A DNA stretch of 64,000 nt. Origin: Microthrix sp041394405. Lineage in GTDB: Bacteria > Actinomycetota > Acidimicrobiia > Acidimicrobiales > Microtrichaceae. The notes beneath the pieces are model-generated. The model did not search any database and was not told the origin of the DNA. It saw only the letters and a program-made list of their open reading frames with translations. The stretch spans positions 244,918 to 308,917 of the forward strand of contig JAWKIF010000010.1 in NCBI GenBank assembly GCA_041394405.1, read 5' to 3'. The translations under genes were made by a program, and so were the position numbers. The number at the start of each line of letters is the position of its first letter. The stretch's first letter is position 1. Below, piece after piece: positions 54,430 through 64,000 of this stretch.

Positions 54430-55716
54430 GTGAATTGGGACTCTGACGCGCTGATTCCTCGGCGGGCGCTACCGCTGGCACATCGGCGGATTGCCGCGGC
54501 CAGGGCTGTCGTGGTCAATGGCCCTCGACAGAGCGGCAAGACCGAGCTGCTACGAGAGCTCCATCGCACGGCGGGTGGAACGTTGGTCAGCCTGGACGAT
54601 GCCTCGTTTCGGGCGGCGGCCCTTGACGACCCAGGTGGGTTCGTGAGCGGGTACGACGTCCCGTTGTTTATCGACGAAGTTCAGCGTGGCGGCGACCCGC
54701 TCCTGCTGGCAGTGAAGGCGCGCCTCGATCGATCGAGGGCGAAAGGGCAGGTGGTGATGGCCGGCTCGACAAGGTTCCTGAGCGAGCCTCGTCTCTCCGA
54801 ATCCCTCGCGGGGCGTGTTCGCTTCGTCGACCTCTGGCCGCTGGCCCAAGGTGAGATAGAGAACACGGCTGACGGCCTGGTGGACGCAGCATTCGGAGGT
54901 GTCGAGCGCCTGCTGGCCGTGCCCGCGGTGGCTGAGTCACGCAAACAGACCATGGAGCGGGTTTGTCGCGGCGGGTTTCCGGAGGCGGTGTTGGCCAAGC
55001 ACCCAAGCGAGCGGCGCGACTTCTTTGTGGACTACGTGCGGACGATCACGGCGAGGGACGTGAGGCTGATCCGCGACATCGCCGACCTGGCGGGCCTGCG
55101 CCGAGTGGTGCGCCTCAGCGCCGCCCAGACGTCAGGGGAGCTGAGCGTCGCCGATTTCGCTCGATCAGCCGACCTGGCCCCGGACACCTGCCGCCGCTAT
55201 CTCGCGCTGCTGGAGACCGTCTATCTGCATCACCTGGTGCCTGCATGGTCGAGGAACCTCACCGCCAAGGTGCGGCGCCGCCCGAAGATCCACGTCACCG
55301 ATACCGGCGTTGCCGCCCAGCTCCTGGGTGTCGGGCCGGATGTTCTCAGCAAGCCCGGCACCGCGGTGGCGGGGCACCTGTTGGAGTCGTTCGTCGCCGG
55401 GGAACTCACCCGCCAGCTCACCTGGTCCGACACCGATGCGGCGCTCTTCCATTGGAGCGATCGCGGAGGCGCCGAGGTCGACTTGGTGTTGGAGGCGAGT
55501 GATGGCAGAGTCGTCGCCATCGAGGTGAAAGCCGCGGTGGACATCAATGAAGCCGACACCAGGTGGCTGAAGAAGATGCGGGACAAGCTCGGCGATCAGT
55601 TCGTGGTTGGCATGGTGTTGCACTGCGGCGACCAGCCACGTCGCCTGGGGGATCGGGTGGTAGCGATGCCCGTGTCGTCGCTTTGGGCTGATCAAACCAC
55701 CGAAACCAACCCATAG
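54430..55716 (+). CDS. AAA-family ATPase with DUF4143 domain
   Basis: A 428-residue protein from GTG 54430. The N-terminal AAA_14 domain has Walker A VVVNGPRQSGKTELL, Walker B PLFIDEVQRGGDP and sensor VVMAGSTRFLSEP. A winged-helix-like region and the DUF4143 C-terminal domain (VTDTGVAAQLLGV, FHWSDRGGAEVDLVLEASDG with a PD-(D/E)XK-like E-V-D-x9-VAIEVKAA core) follow. Members are common, often mobile, and of uncertain role. Preceded by three ordered direct repeats that may be its operator. Confidence 0.88.
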   Translation: MNWDSDALIPRRALPLAHRRIAAARAVVVNGPRQSGKTELLRELHRTAGGTLVSLDDASFRAAALDDPGGFVSGYDVPLFIDEVQRGGDPLLLAVKARLDRSRAKGQVVMAGSTRFLSEPRLSESLAGRVRFVDLWPLAQGEIENTADGLVDAAFGGVERLLAVPAVAESRKQTMERVCRGGFPEAVLAKHPSERRDFFVDYVRTITARDVRLIRDIADLAGLRRVVRLSAAQTSGELSVADFARSADLAPDTCRRYLALLETVYLHHLVPAWSRNLTAKVRRRPKIHVTDTGVAAQLLGVGPDVLSKPGTAVAGHLLESFVAGELTRQLTWSDTDAALFHWSDRGGAEVDLVLEASDGRVVAIEVKAAVDINEADTRWLKKMRDKLGDQFVVGMVLHCGDQPRRLGDRVVAMPVSSLWADQTTETNP

Positions 55717-55770
55717 CTGCGTCCGACGCAACGGGGTAGGCCGGCTACCGGCAACCAAGAGTGCCGAGGT

Positions 55771-58110
<2,340 letters not shown>

Positions 58111-58193
58111 CGCTGGATCATAGAACGGCTGCGGACCGATGCCGCTGGACCGCGTTGGTCTGACGCCCCCGCGCTGGCGCGTACCCGGCCGGA

Positions 58194-58211
58194 ACATGGG
58201 ACGTCCCATGT
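58194..58211. promoter_or_regulatory. 18-bp perfect palindrome between divergent exported-protein genes
   Basis: ACATGGGACGTCCCATGT is fully self-complementary. It lies in the 168-bp gap between the divergent genes starting at 58110 and 58279, 84 bp and 68 bp from their starts. A TTGACA hexamer (near 58237) follows on the plus strand. Likely a dimeric regulator operator controlling both genes. Confidence 0.65.
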
Positions 58212-58278
58212 CAACCCGAACCGACGCCGGTCCGTCTTGACATGCAGAGCGGCGCCCGGCCGCAGGGAGGACCCCATC

Positions 58279-59325
58279 ATGTCTGTGCGATACGACTACC
58301 CACGATGGAGCCGAAGTGCGGTGCTGGCCGCGGCCTGTTGCGCCCTGGTATTGGGCTGCGCTCAGGGTGGAGGCGAGTCGGTCGCCCCCAAGCAAGAGGC
58401 AGTGCGCACCACCAAAGTCGACGACGGCGGGTGCATTCCTTTCCCGACCGACACGACCAAGGGTCCGAGATGTGAGCCGCCCTCGTTGGTGCTGGAGGCC
58501 AACGGTGAACGCATGGAACTCCAACCGGTGGGAACCGACGATGGAGTGCCACTCGCCATCTACCAGCCGGGATCGGCCTGGGACCCGGAATGGGAAGCGC
58601 CCGGCTTCGGGGCGGACGGGGTCTGGCCGCGTGAATTCCCCTACCAGGCGTTTCGGGTGAACGTGACCACAGATTCGTTCACCGCACACGTGTCGAGCGA
58701 CGCCCCCGAGGGCTCGATCAACATGCTGGTGGCCGCCGGCGGCGATCGGGGTGACCTGATCCTCGACGTTGCTCTGGAGTACCCCTACGACGACGAGAAG
58801 ATCGACTTTGTCGATATCGGCCCGGGCACCATCGAGATGGTGCTCTACGACGCCGAACAGGCCGGCGGGGTGATCGGCTTTCCAGGAATCGCGTCCACCG
58901 GAACCGACGTGACCACGCCCGACACCACACCTCAAGAGGCGGTTTACGTCACCAACAGCCAGGGCAACAGGTTCTGCTACGAGACGCTCCCCGCTGACAC
59001 CATCAAGTCGCTGCCCCCGCCCCCCAAGGTCGGCGTTGAGCTCCCGGAGTTCCCCAAAATGGCCAACCAACCACCCGAGAGCCCCGAACAGGTGGCGCCT
59101 GCCACGGTCGGCCCCGCCCCAACGTCCACGCCGAAGCCGGCCACACCGACGACGAGGGGGAGTATCAGTCCCGGGGCGACCGTAGCTCCATCGACCAAGG
59201 GACCCTTCACAACCGTTGCGCCAACGATTACACCACCGGTCGAGACCGTTCCCCGAGATACAACCCCGGTGACGCCCCCGACGTCGGAACCATCGGATGA
59301 GCGAGCGAACGACCTTGAGGAGTAG
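58279..59325 (+). CDS. Secreted lipoprotein with Pro/Thr-rich tail
   Basis: A 348-residue protein from ATG 58279 behind CAGGGAGG. Lipoprotein signal SAVLAAACCALVLGC (lipid Cys near residue 27). The mature domain (about 50-250) has paired Cys residues (DDGGCIPFPTDTTKGPRCEP) and beta-rich character. The last 100 residues are a Pro/Thr wall-spanning-type tail (PAPTSTPKPATPTTR, PPVETVPRDTTPVTPP). Function unknown. Divergent from the secreted 779-residue protein across a shared palindrome, so the two may be co-regulated. Confidence 0.7.
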   Translation: MSVRYDYPRWSRSAVLAAACCALVLGCAQGGGESVAPKQEAVRTTKVDDGGCIPFPTDTTKGPRCEPPSLVLEANGERMELQPVGTDDGVPLAIYQPGSAWDPEWEAPGFGADGVWPREFPYQAFRVNVTTDSFTAHVSSDAPEGSINMLVAAGGDRGDLILDVALEYPYDDEKIDFVDIGPGTIEMVLYDAEQAGGVIGFPGIASTGTDVTTPDTTPQEAVYVTNSQGNRFCYETLPADTIKSLPPPPKVGVELPEFPKMANQPPESPEQVAPATVGPAPTSTPKPATPTTRGSISPGATVAPSTKGPFTTVAPTITPPVETVPRDTTPVTPPTSEPSDERANDLEE

Positions 59326-59367
59326 CGGCAGCACCTGGGGCGCATGATTGTGAACCATGATGGGTCC

Positions 59368-60738
59368 ATGTCGACGACAGGTGTGGTGATCGGGGCCGGC
59401 GACCGGGGGTACGACGCGTACGCCACCCTGCTGCTGGACGAACCCGACCTGGGGCGCATCGTGGGGGTGGCCGACCCTGACAAGGGCCGCCGCTCCCGGT
59501 TCGCAGATCGGTACTCGCTCCAGCCCTCCCAGTGCTTCCCGGGTTGGCAGGAGCTGTTCGCCCAGCCCAAGGCTGCCGACTACGTCATCGTCGCAACCGG
59601 CGACACCCACCACGTCGAACCGACGCTGGCAGCGCTCCGCGCCGGCTACCACGTGTTGCTGGAAAAACCCATGGCGCTTGACGAGGCCGACGCCCGAGCC
59701 ATTGTGAAGGCGGCCGAGGAAGCCGATCGAGTCGTGGCCGTCTGCCACGTGTTTCGGTATTCGCACGTGTTCGCGGCGCTCCATCGGGTGGTGGCCTCCG
59801 GGGAGCTGGGCGATGTGGTTTCGATCCAGCTCGCCGAGAACGTCGCCTACTGGCACTACGCCCATTCCTACGTTCGGGGGCACACCCGAAACAGCGCCGT
59901 GCCGTGGTTGTTGCAGAAGTCGTGCCACGACATGGACCTGCTCGCATGGCTGGCTGGCTCGCAGGCCGAGACGGTGTCGTCGCACCTTCGACCGACCGAG
60001 CTCACCGAACACAACGCCCCGGACGGGGCTCCCGAACACTGCATTGAGGGATGCCCCCACTCCGACACCTGCCCCTACGACGCAGTAGCGACCTACCGCG
60101 ACCTCAAGCCGGTGTTGTCCGACCTCGTTCTGGCGGAACGCCCGGCCGGGCTGGGGGCCGCAGCGCGGTTGGGGCGCGCTGCGTACCCGAGGATGATGGC
60201 GTCGGACCGGCTGCCGCCGGGCGCCAAGGAGCGGCTCGGATGGTGGCGCTGGCCGGTTGCTGCGGTGACCGACGACCACACGCCGGACGGCCTCAACCGT
60301 GCGCTGGCCACCACCCGTTGGGGGCGGTGCGTCTACCGGGTCGACGACAACGACCAGCCGTCGGCGCAAACGGTGTCGATCACGTTCGCCAACGGCGTCC
60401 TCGCCAACTTCACGCTGCAGTCCAACTCCCATCGCACCATGCGCACCGTCAAGGTGAGCGGCACCCACGGGTCGGCGTGGGGCGAGTTGCGGGCACTGGA
60501 CGGTTGGCTCAAGGTGGCCGACCACCGAACGGGTCGAGTGCGCAGCGAGAAGATCCCCACCGCGTATGACGGACACGGGGGCGGCGAAGCGCCCCTGTAT
60601 CGGGACTTCCTGCACGCGATCGAGCACGGCACGCAGCCCTCGGTTTCCGCTCAGGACAGCCTGGAGAGCCACCGCATCGCCTTTGCTGCCATGGAAGCGG
60701 CGCGCACCAAGGCCACCATCCAGCTCCGCGGTACCTAG
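59368..60738 (+). CDS. Gfo/Idh/MocA-family oxidoreductase
   Basis: A 456-residue NAD(P)-dependent oxidoreductase from ATG 59368 (MSTTGVVIGAGDRGYDAY; ATG 59344 is an alternative). The dinucleotide-binding domain has VVIGAGDRG, VGVADPDKGRRSRFADRY and HVLLEKPMALDEADARAI with the catalytic Lys of EKP. The C-terminal domain carries a Cys cluster (CIEGCPHSDTCPYDA) seen in one subset of the family and probably structural. Substrates are usually sugars or inositols. Convergent with the barstar gene; the two stop codons share the palindrome CTAG at 60735-60738. Confidence 0.88.
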   Translation: MSTTGVVIGAGDRGYDAYATLLLDEPDLGRIVGVADPDKGRRSRFADRYSLQPSQCFPGWQELFAQPKAADYVIVATGDTHHVEPTLAALRAGYHVLLEKPMALDEADARAIVKAAEEADRVVAVCHVFRYSHVFAALHRVVASGELGDVVSIQLAENVAYWHYAHSYVRGHTRNSAVPWLLQKSCHDMDLLAWLAGSQAETVSSHLRPTELTEHNAPDGAPEHCIEGCPHSDTCPYDAVATYRDLKPVLSDLVLAERPAGLGAAARLGRAAYPRMMASDRLPPGAKERLGWWRWPVAAVTDDHTPDGLNRALATTRWGRCVYRVDDNDQPSAQTVSITFANGVLANFTLQSNSHRTMRTVKVSGTHGSAWGELRALDGWLKVADHRTGRVRSEKIPTAYDGHGGGEAPLYRDFLHAIEHGTQPSVSAQDSLESHRIAFAAMEAARTKATIQLRGT

Positions 60739-61142
60739 CCCTTGGGCTGGCTCCTCACCAGGGCCACGAAGCGAGGCCGGTCCTGGTCGGCGGCCCGTTC
60801 CGCCAGGATGTCGAGCACTGCGGTGTGGGCTTCGGGGGCCTGCGCCTTGAACTCGTCGGGCCGGTCCCACAGCAACACGGTGGCTGTGTCGTGGGCACCG
60901 ACGTCGCGCAGCGAGTCCACCAGGGCATCGAGATTGCGGCCGAACCAATCCGGCAGGCCGAGCCCCTCGGCGAACGCGTCCAGGACGGCGAGCTTGTCCC
61001 TGGCTTCGGCAGATTCGACCAATGCAAACTCGCACCCTGCCGCCCGGACCGCCCGCTCGATGTCGACGACCGATGCCTCCGGCGGCACCGAGTGCACCAC
61101 GGCCTTGGGCGGGTTGGCCAGCACCGAGGCGAGCGAGGTCAT
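60735..61142 (-). CDS. Barstar-like ribonuclease inhibitor
   Basis: A 135-residue cytoplasmic protein from ATG 61142 (MTSLASVLANPPKAVV); the frame's earlier start at 61154 would overlap the RNase further. The barstar inhibitory helix is clear: LPDWFGRNLDALVDSLRDVG keeps the two Asp residues equivalent to barstar D35 and D39, while the residue equivalent to W38 is Val. Its start overlaps the RNase stop by four bases (ATGA), giving translational coupling and guaranteeing inhibitor when the nuclease is made. Confidence 0.85.
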   Translation of the reverse strand: MTSLASVLANPPKAVVHSVPPEASVVDIERAVRAAGCEFALVESAEARDKLAVLDAFAEGLGLPDWFGRNLDALVDSLRDVGAHDTATVLLWDRPDEFKAQAPEAHTAVLDILAERAADQDRPRFVALVRSQPKG

Positions 61143-61717
61143 GTCAGCACCCACCGGAACGAGTCGTAGTGGTCGTCGGTGTAGTACGTCTCGCCGTCCT
61201 CACCAGCGACGATCCGGCGAGCTCCCCGGTCGGGCGATCCCGGCGTCTCCACCGTGTACTCCCGGTAGTAGCCGAGGTCCTCGATGGGGAGGAGGCGTTC
61301 TCGGTTCTGGAACGTCTCGTCGTCGGCTCGATACGGAAACGGTCCGCCCGCCTCGATGAGGTCGATCGTGTCGAGCGCCTCGTCCGGCAGCTCATCGATC
61401 GCGATGGTGTCGAATCCCGCCGGCACGTCGGCCTGCCTAGGCGGTGGTGAAACCTGGGTCGACGTGGAGGTCGACCGGCGAGTGGTCGACGGCGCATCGG
61501 TGGTCGAAGGCGAGCCAGGCGTATCGGAAGGGCGTTCGGTGGTTGCCGGGTCCGACTGTGGCGTCGCCGAGTCGGGTGTCGAGTCTGCGACCTCGGTGAC
61601 CGAAGGCCCGTCGGTGGTCGTGACCTCAGCGTCGCCGCGGTCGGCGACCCACCACACCCCCACGAGCAGCAGGGCAAGGGCCATGCCCGCGAGGAATGAC
61701 TTGGGGTCGAGCCGCAC
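61139..61717 (-). CDS. Membrane-anchored RNase Sa/barnase-like ribonuclease
   Basis: A 192-residue protein. One N-terminal hydrophobic segment (FLAGMALALLLVGVWWVA, about 8-26) has no obvious cleavage site; a Ser/Thr/Pro-rich linker (30-95) and the RNase domain (96-192) follow. The active site matches RNase Sa: YYREYTVETPGSPDRGARRI (catalytic Glu and Arg) and YYTDDHYDSFRWV (catalytic His). It should cleave RNA at guanines. The linker may span peptidoglycan and present the nuclease outside. Coupled with a barstar gene directly downstream. Confidence 0.85.
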   Translation of the reverse strand: MRLDPKSFLAGMALALLLVGVWWVADRGDAEVTTTDGPSVTEVADSTPDSATPQSDPATTERPSDTPGSPSTTDAPSTTRRSTSTSTQVSPPPRQADVPAGFDTIAIDELPDEALDTIDLIEAGGPFPYRADDETFQNRERLLPIEDLGYYREYTVETPGSPDRGARRIVAGEDGETYYTDDHYDSFRWVLT

Positions 61718-61885
61718 GCCTACAGGTTGTCAGAGCCCTGAGCAGAACCAACAACCGCCCCATGGGTCCAACGTCAGGGCTCTCTCGACGGCCCAAACCG
61801 TGGCAAGCTGCCCTTGGCCTCACTTGTCGAGCTCTGTTGCGAGCCGATGCCCAATCGATCCGCCACGCACCAAGGGACCCAGCCA

Positions 61886-62371
61886 ATGACCACGAACGAG
61901 CGATCGTCCGATGCCAACGACGATGCTGCCGACAGCGAACCGTTCATCGAACTGCCGACGGTCGCGTTCGCCGACGACAGCCTTCCCGGCGAGCTGGAGC
62001 TCGGCGCGTTCTCCATCTCGCTCAATGTGGCCAACTTGGACGCTTCGGTCGCGTTCTACCAGGACCTGGGGTTTGTCGTGACCGGCGGCGACGCCGAGGG
62101 CGGCTGGCTGGTCTTGAAGAACGGCGAATCAACGTTGGGCCTGTTCCAAGGGATGTTCGAGCGCAACATGCTCACGTTCAACCCTGGTCTCACCAATCGA
62201 ATGGAACGTATCGAGCACTTCACTGACGTTCGCGAACTCGCGGACAAGATCGATGAGGCCGGACACGAGATGAACGTCCGCCCCGAGCCGGGCTCTGAGG
62301 GGCCAGCCTCGATCATGCTGACCGACCCCGACGGCAACCCCATTCTGATCGACCAACACTTCCCCAGCTGA
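61886..62371 (+). CDS. VOC/glyoxalase-fold protein
   Basis: A 161-residue protein from ATG 61886 (MTTNERSSDANDDAAD); the frame reaches back to 61814. Residues 45-161 have the vicinal-oxygen-chelate pattern: FSISLNVANLDASVAFYQDL, GGWLVLKNGESTLGLFQG and IMLTDPDGNPILIDQH with potential metal ligands. Enzymatic role unknown; relatives act in resistance or small-molecule modification. Confidence 0.8.
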   Translation: MTTNERSSDANDDAADSEPFIELPTVAFADDSLPGELELGAFSISLNVANLDASVAFYQDLGFVVTGGDAEGGWLVLKNGESTLGLFQGMFERNMLTFNPGLTNRMERIEHFTDVRELADKIDEAGHEMNVRPEPGSEGPASIMLTDPDGNPILIDQHFPS

Positions 62372-62416
62372 CAACCCCCCGACGGGCTGCACGCGACTCG
62401 CCTGCCACAAGGCGCC

Positions 62417-62701
62417 TCAATCGCTGGCGTGACCAAGCGCCGCGTTGACCCAGCCGCCCGTGCCGTGCCCGTCCGCGATCACCCCCCAACTCTCCTCATC
62501 GCTCGAGGTGGCGATGAGGTTCGACACCTGAATGGCCGCAGGACCGACGTGCTCGTGCACCAGTTGCTCATCCCACGGTCGGTGCTCCAGGTGGTGACGA
62601 AAGACGGCGGGTGAACCCTGGTAGGAGCGGCCCGGCTCACAGAGCGGGGCGGTCCTCGCAAAGATCCTTGGGGAACTCAGGGTTGGATACGACGGGGCCA
62701 C
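62417..62701 (-). CDS. Possible small protein downstream of the lipoprotein
   Basis: The minus frame ending at 62417 has high GC at third codon positions across its last 70 codons (FRHHLEHRPWDEQLVHEH, WGVIADGHGTGGWVNAAL), which suggests real coding. No clear start: GTG 62701 overlaps the lipoprotein end by 65 bp, and nothing later has a good ribosome binding site. It could be the end of a decayed longer gene. No family recognised. Confidence 0.35.
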   Translation of the reverse strand: MAPSYPTLSSPRIFARTAPLCEPGRSYQGSPAVFRHHLEHRPWDEQLVHEHVGPAAIQVSNLIATSSDEESWGVIADGHGTGGWVNAALGHASD

Positions 62702-63542
62702 AGCCCGCTTCCCGCGTGCGAGCGAGCACCTCCCAATGCGGGACGCCAGCCTTCAGGAACAACCTGTCAATCCGTTGACCGGCGCACGAGTTGGACTCGT
62801 CGCCAGCGGGGCAGGCACCGGCACCAATATCGACCTCCACCATGGCCCACCCGTCTTGGCAGCGCTTCTCGCCGATCGAGGCGTGGCGGCCGACGTCGGC
62901 GTACAGACGAATGTCGTCGGTTAGCGATCCACCATCACAGTCGGCCGTCGCCGGTGCTGCACCGGTCTCCGGGTCACAACCCGGGAGTTCACACACCCCG
63001 TACTCGCCCTCCGAATCGGCCACCCAACGGACCTTGTCGAGGACGACGTCCCTGCCCGCCATCGGAGCGCCGATCTTCAACTCAAGGGCCGTGTCGGCCG
63101 TCGGGCAGGCCCCGAACTCCTCCTCCCACTGTTGCATCTCATCAAAGTCGAGCTTCGGCACCACAACGGTGACGGACGCCCACACCAACAGGGGATTCCC
63201 GTCGTCGGTGACCGTGCCGGAGGCCGGGCTGGCCCCGCAGCTCCCGTCGACAAGACGCTTTGGAGAGACCGCTACCTCCAACACGAGCTTGCCGTCGTCG
63301 TCGCTGGTTCGCATCGATCTCACCTCGCCTGGACCGACCGCGGATCCCCAGCCTTCCGGCTCATCATCTCCTTGCTGCCACCCGTCGAGGTCTGATGCGC
63401 TCAAGGAATCGTTGGGCGTTGAGGATGCACCATCCGCAGTGACGGAGACGGATCGAGGGCCGCTGCATGCGGCCAAGGCCAACAGCATCGCCGCCGCCGC
63501 TCCGACTCTCAGCCACCGAAACGATATGAACATCTCGTTCAT
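62637..63542 (-). CDS. Secreted lipoprotein, unknown function
   Basis: A 301-residue protein. The signal peptide FRWLRVGAAAAMLLALAAC ends in the lipobox LAAC near residue 26. The mature part has about a dozen Cys residues in pairs (CELPGCDPETG, CQDGW, GACPAGDESNSCAG), suggesting a disulfide-stabilised extracellular domain. No family recognised. Confidence 0.65.
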   Translation of the reverse strand: MNEMFISFRWLRVGAAAAMLLALAACSGPRSVSVTADGASSTPNDSLSASDLDGWQQGDDEPEGWGSAVGPGEVRSMRTSDDDGKLVLEVAVSPKRLVDGSCGASPASGTVTDDGNPLLVWASVTVVVPKLDFDEMQQWEEEFGACPTADTALELKIGAPMAGRDVVLDKVRWVADSEGEYGVCELPGCDPETGAAPATADCDGGSLTDDIRLYADVGRHASIGEKRCQDGWAMVEVDIGAGACPAGDESNSCAGQRIDRLFLKAGVPHWEVLARTREAGCGPVVSNPEFPKDLCEDRPAL

Positions 63543-63611
63543 GTTAGGGGGCGCTGGGCAGGCGGCCTCGGAGTGACCTTGGACTTCTCCGTCAACGAGA
63601 TCGGCTGAGTT

Positions 63612-64000
63612 TCAGTTGGCGGAGGAAGCGCGGGCTGCGGGTGACGTAACTCGGCCGGAGAGTGCGCCGGTGGGCTCGCCGTCGACGATCACCGGCACGC
63701 CGTTGACGATGGTGGACACGACGCCCTCGGGCCAGGCCCGAAACCGGCCGGCGCCGCCGGGCAGGTCGCGGACGAACTCCTTGCGGCCGGCGTCGATGCG
63801 CTCCGGGTCGAAGATGAACACGTCGCCCCACCGGCCGGGCTCGAGGGTGCCCCGGTCGCTCAGCCCCAGGATGGCGGCCGGCACGTGGGTGATCTGGCGG
63901 ATGCCCTCCTCCAGGCTCCACACCTGGCGGTCGAGCACCCAGTTGCGCAGGAACCACGAGCTCCAGTCGGCGGCGTCGTCGCGGGCCAGATGCGCTCCGC
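63612..64000 (-). CDS. D-aminoacylase-like amidohydrolase, C-terminal end
   Basis: About 129 residues of the C-terminus are inside the window; the rest lies to the right. VWSLEEGIRQITHVPAAILG, DRGTLEPGRWGDVFIFDPE and VVSTIVNGVPVIVDGEPTGA are typical of the end of the N-acyl-D-amino-acid deacylase branch of amidohydrolases, where the final beta-sandwich closes. Substrate cannot be judged from this part. Confidence 0.8.
   Translation of the reverse strand, partial: GAHLARDDAADWSSWFLRNWVLDRQVWSLEEGIRQITHVPAAILGLSDRGTLEPGRWGDVFIFDPERIDAGRKEFVRDLPGGAGRFRAWPEGVVSTIVNGVPVIVDGEPTGALSGRVTSPAARASSAN

Noticed and set aside
58111..61035. Upstream extension of the 779-residue secreted protein to 1754 residues
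   Set aside because: The extension is antisense to the lipoprotein and oxidoreductase genes, has no family features, and the signal peptide begins at ATG 58110.

Overview
The window is GC-rich DNA in which most genes have G or C at third codon positions, GTG starts are frequent, and secreted, lipidated and glycosyltransferase genes are common. This points to an Actinomycetota chromosome. The style (RNase Sa-like/barstar pair, DUF2029 and GT39-like membrane proteins, short-form ClpB) suggests a member of Acidimicrobiia such as a Microthrix relative, but that placement is inference. No rRNA, tRNA or CRISPR array was recognised.

Layout. 1-5.6 kb: a truncated EamA permease, argS, a DUF2029/GT87-type membrane glycosyltransferase, a second EamA permease and a sulfotransferase-like gene. 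5.7-16 kb: envelope and exported functions: a secreted Trp/Gly-rich propeller-like protein, a TylF-type methyltransferase, a secreted nuclease with lamin-tail and FG-GAP repeats, a GT2/CDP-glycerol transferase, a multi-spanning GT39-like protein and a betaine-type binding protein. 16.1-18.1 kb: an intact IS5-type element inserted at the stop codon of a 5'-truncated paralogue of the propeller-like gene. 18-30.5 kb: AurF-like diiron enzyme, 5'-3' exonuclease, clpB, phoD, a GtrA-GT2 fusion, purA, a secreted protein and an M20 amidohydrolase. 30.6-36.1 kb: a tight purD-purK-purE-purB-purC operon; with purA it covers much of de novo purine synthesis. 36.3-37.0 kb: an SGNH-hydrolase lipoprotein.

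The accessory core is 37.1-53.4 kb. A full-length secreted RHS/YD-repeat protein of 2149 residues with its own promoter is followed by an unrecognised ORF, then by wreckage of IS30, IS66, IS3, IS110 and a tyrosine recombinase. Embedded in that wreckage are two more displaced partial RHS copies. Each carries a different C-terminal tip after the same junction motif (ETDPxEG), and small membrane-protein genes lie beside them. This looks like a tip-switching RHS locus whose tips are Tyr/Trp/Arg-rich, Cys-containing domains rather than recognisable nucleases.

53.5-64 kb returns to ordinary genes: a methyltransferase, an AAA/DUF4143 ATPase behind three 22-bp-spaced repeats, two divergent exported-protein genes around an 18-bp perfect palindrome, a Gfo/Idh/MocA oxidoreductase, a translationally coupled membrane-anchored RNase/barstar pair, a VOC-family protein, a lipoprotein and the end of a D-aminoacylase-like amidohydrolase.
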